Source: an uncultured Ruminiclostridium sp.
Lineage (GTDB): Bacteria > Bacillota > Clostridia > Oscillospirales > Ruminococcaceae
NCBI GenBank assembly: GCA_947594425.1
Contig: CANQED010000013.1
Coordinates: forward strand, 1-64,000
DNA length: 64,000 nucleotides
Direction: 5' to 3'
Positions 62,300 through 64,000 of this stretch are shown one piece after another; within the stretch, counting starts at the first letter, position 1; every line of letters begins with the position of its first letter. The translations under genes were made by a program, and so were the position numbers. The notes under the pieces were generated by a model. The model had not been told where the DNA came from, made no database searches, and was given only the letters and a program-made list of their open reading frames with translations.

Positions 62300-62875
62300 A
62301 TGGTCACAGGCGGACTCAAAAATAAGATCGACGGGATTTGGGATATTTTTTGGTCGAGCGGTTTGACTAACCCCTTGACTGTAATTGAACAGATAACTTA
62401 TCTTATCTTTATTAAAATACTTGATGACAATGAGCAGAAGAAAGAATCCAATGCGGCGGCTTTTGATATGCCGGTCGTCGATCCGATCTTTGACAAGAAA
62501 CATCAAGACTGCCGCTGGAGTAAATTTTGCCATTTTGGGGCAGAAGCTATGTTCAAGAACATGACCGACAAGGTCTTCCCTTTTATCAAAGAAGAGCTTC
62601 ATGCCGGCAAGGATACCGCTTTTGCAAAATATATGAAAGACGCGCTGTTTCTTGTGCCGTCTCCGCGTGTGCTGATTCGTGTGGTGGATATGTTGAACAG
62701 CCTTGACCTCAATAATAAAGACATTATGGGCGATGTCTACGAGTATCTGCTGTCTAAAATTGCACAAAGCGGCACAAACGGACAATTCCGAACACCTCGA
62801 CATATTATCAAAATGATGGTTGAGCTTATGAAGCCGAACCTTGATGATATTATCTGCGATGAAGCCGTTGCGTGA
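62300..62875 (+). pseudogene. hsdM: Type I restriction-modification M subunit, truncated before SAM motif I
   Basis: The 191-aa open frame matches the HsdM N-terminal helical domain: 'LKNKIDGIWDIFWSSGLTNP', 'EQITYLIFIKILDDNEQKKE' and 'GDVYEYLLSKIAQSGTNGQF', and then 'RTPRHIIKMMVELMKP', which normally leads to the SAM motif DPACGTGGF. Here it reads 'DIICDEAVA' and stops. The catalytic motifs (including NPPF) are not found downstream, where unrelated non-coding DNA begins. Full HsdM is about 480-520 aa, so this is a 3'-truncated remnant. The start has AAAAGGGG upstream; GTC context makes MVTGG the likely start. Confidence 0.85.
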
Positions 62876-63150
62876 TTGATACAAGGATTTCTGCCCGTTT
62901 TCGTTAGGGCGTTTTACGATACATAGGAATTACCGCCTTTCTCACACCGAGGGGTGTGCAGAGGGCTTATTTTTTTGTCTCTCGGCAGCGAAGTCATCTC
63001 TCGTTTAGCGGTGCGGGGTGTGCAGACTGGATGGGCTTGCACACGCACATAACGAAAAGCCTTGTCCCGTAACGATTTGCAGGAGTATCGTTACGAGGGT
63101 GTGCAATAACGATAAATGATATGAAACGACAACAAATTGCAGGAAACCTA
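62876..63150. other. Repeat-containing junction between hsdM remnant and methyltransferase locus
   Basis: No gene is seen in about 345 nt (62876-63220). GTGTGCA occurs at 62954-62960, 63018-63024 and 63099-63105, and inverted at 63038-63044. CGTAACGAT(63068-63076) pairs with ATCGTTACG(63087-63095). TTGCAGGA recurs at 63077 and 63137. It could be a recombination or protein-binding site. Confidence 0.45.
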
Positions 63151-63179
63151 TTGAAAAACGCATCAAAATCTGCTATAAT
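63151..63179 (+). promoter_or_regulatory. Promoter of the HTH-methyltransferase genes
   Basis: TTGAAA (63151-63156), a 17-nt spacer and TATAAT (63174-63179), 41 nt before the HTH start codon. Confidence 0.85.
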
Positions 63180-63220
63180 ACAGAATGGATTATTTTAAGA
63201 GTTCAGTTGGAGGTGCAGAG

Positions 63221-63415
63221 ATGGCAGATGTCGCAAATGATAACTGGATAAATATAGATGAAGCCGCGGAATATCTCGGCGTTAAACCAGGAACCATTCG
63301 AGATTGGATTAGGAAAGACAAAGGCGTTCCTGCGCATAAAGTGGGCAAGTTATGGAAATTCAAGCGTTCAGAATTAGATGCTTGGATACAAAGTGGAAAA
63401 AGCGCCGAAAACTAA
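63221..63415 (+). CDS. Small excisionase-type helix-turn-helix protein
   Basis: The 64-aa protein has the winged-helix excisionase/MerR-like pattern: 'WINIDEAAEYLGVKPGTIRD' then 'WIRKDKGVPAHKVGKLWKFK' and 'SELDAWIQSGK'. The start MADVAND is chosen because TTGGAGG lies 6 nt before it; an in-frame ATG at 63185 is too close to the promoter. It precedes a C5 methyltransferase by 24 nt, a layout repeatedly seen in type II restriction-modification loci, so it may be their control protein rather than an excisionase. Confidence 0.85.
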   Translation: MADVANDNWINIDEAAEYLGVKPGTIRDWIRKDKGVPAHKVGKLWKFKRSELDAWIQSGKSAEN

Positions 63416-63439
63416 TAACACACGGAAGGTAAACATAGT

Positions 63440-64000
63440 ATGAGCAAAACGGTAAAATGCCTAAGCCTGTTTGCGGGCATAGGTGGTTTCGAAGTTGGAA
63501 TGTCCCCTTGTGGTTTCAGGTTTACGAACACATTAGAGTGGGACGAGAATTGTTGCATTACATTGAATGCAAATAAGGAATTGACAGGGGCTTTGGAAGA
63601 TGAGATTAAGCCCATTGATATTATGAAAATGGAGCCTGCAGATTTTTCAAGCGAGCAGGTGGATTATATTGTTGGCGGTCCCCCTTGCCAGAGCTTTTCT
63701 GCTGCAGGAAGACGAGCAGGAGGAGTTGCTGGAACGAGCGATACCCGTGGTACTCTCTTTTGGTATTACTGTCAATATGTAAAACATTTTCAACCGAAGG
63801 CGTTTGTCTTTGAGAACGTCAGAGGTATTCTCTCTTCCAAAAAAGGGGAAGATTTTAAAATAATCTGTGCTTCATTTGAAGAAGTCGGATATCGACTATA
63901 TTGGAGAATTTTGAATGCAGCGGACTTTGGTGTTCCACAGCAACGTGAGAGGGTGTTTTTAGTAGGTATAAGGAACGACTTGAATGTTGCGTTTAAGTTC
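63440..64000 (+). CDS. DNA (cytosine-5-)-methyltransferase, 5' part
   Basis: 187 codons are present and the frame runs off the right edge. Motif I is 'LSLFAGIGGFEVGM' (about 8-21), motif IV 'GGPPCQSFSAAG' with catalytic Cys (about 79-90), motif VI 'FENVRGI' (about 123-129) and motif VIII 'GVPQQRERVFLVGI' (about 163-176). The target-recognition domain lies beyond the window. GGAAGGT lies 11 nt before the ATG. It is cotranscribed with the HTH gene; a restriction enzyme would be expected downstream. Confidence 0.93.
   Translation, partial: MSKTVKCLSLFAGIGGFEVGMSPCGFRFTNTLEWDENCCITLNANKELTGALEDEIKPIDIMKMEPADFSSEQVDYIVGGPPCQSFSAAGRRAGGVAGTSDTRGTLFWYYCQYVKHFQPKAFVFENVRGILSSKKGEDFKIICASFEEVGYRLYWRILNAADFGVPQQRERVFLVGIRNDLNVAFKF

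Noticed and set aside
62297..62884. Minus-strand open frame over the hsdM remnant
   Set aside because: It mirrors the hsdM frame, has no SD and no family resemblance.

Overview
The window reads as a chromosome segment of an anaerobic gut-type Clostridia, most likely Oscillospiraceae/Ruminococcus-like. This is inferred from the protein families, a Gram-positive signal peptide and sortase-like anchor, strong SD sites, and vegetative promoters that nearly all have a 17-bp spacer. No taxonomic search was possible. From about 1.8 to 51 kb it is a dense housekeeping chromosome. The last 13 kb (51.1-64 kb) is more AT-rich and accessory in character.

Layout. 1-547: cloverleaf-like direct repeats and a multi-hairpin leader. 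548-1584: two small surface proteins. 1809-5296: tRNA-Ser, pepP-like peptidase, aroQ, nfo-like, yqeG, a 195-nt structured element and rpsU. 5513-10919: a two-gene locus coding for a 1206-aa FnIII/CapA-like/DUF6270-like protein and an all-helical toroid-type protein. 11102-14049: pepV, a DUF2508 protein, rplM and rpsI. 14191-16995: initiator tRNA, pnp and rpsO. 17253-25253: one long collinear run lepB-rbgA-rnhB-yraN-thrC-phosphoesterase-tig-clpP-clpX. 25404-29200: rplS with its leader, a DUF2344 protein, a TIGR03960-type radical SAM protein and an M50 protease. 29304-39917: a 3537-aa anchored adhesin. 40113-44465: moxR-DUF58-transglutaminase operon. 44631-51071: polysaccharide deacetylase, hybrid sensor kinase, a 57-aa protein, prfB and a 23S rRNA m5U methyltransferase.

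Accessory end. 51178-60528 holds five consecutive zinc-ribbon proteins, four of them with membrane segments, followed by a large membrane-anchored lipase with TSP3-type calcium repeats. This is the strongest candidate for a poorly described system. Beyond it lie a tyrosine recombinase (60898-61746), a GIY-YIG/DUF4357 gene that has lost its nuclease core (61907-62162), a type I methyltransferase subunit cut just before its SAM-binding motif (62300-62875), and an intact HTH gene with a C5-cytosine DNA methyltransferase that runs off the right edge. This looks like a defence island in turnover.

How the genes work together. The core genes cover translation (rpsU, rplM, rpsI, rpsO, rplS, prfB, fMet and Ser tRNAs), RNA decay (pnp), protein quality control and export (tig, clpP, clpX, lepB), ribosome assembly (rbgA) and DNA maintenance (rnhB, nfo-like). 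The surface genes (two small exported proteins, the giant adhesin, the deacetylase, the transglutaminase, the lipase and the zinc-ribbon proteins) suggest heavy investment in the cell envelope. Intergenic regions are unusually rich in perfect hairpins, several of them arranged as closed multi-way junctions.
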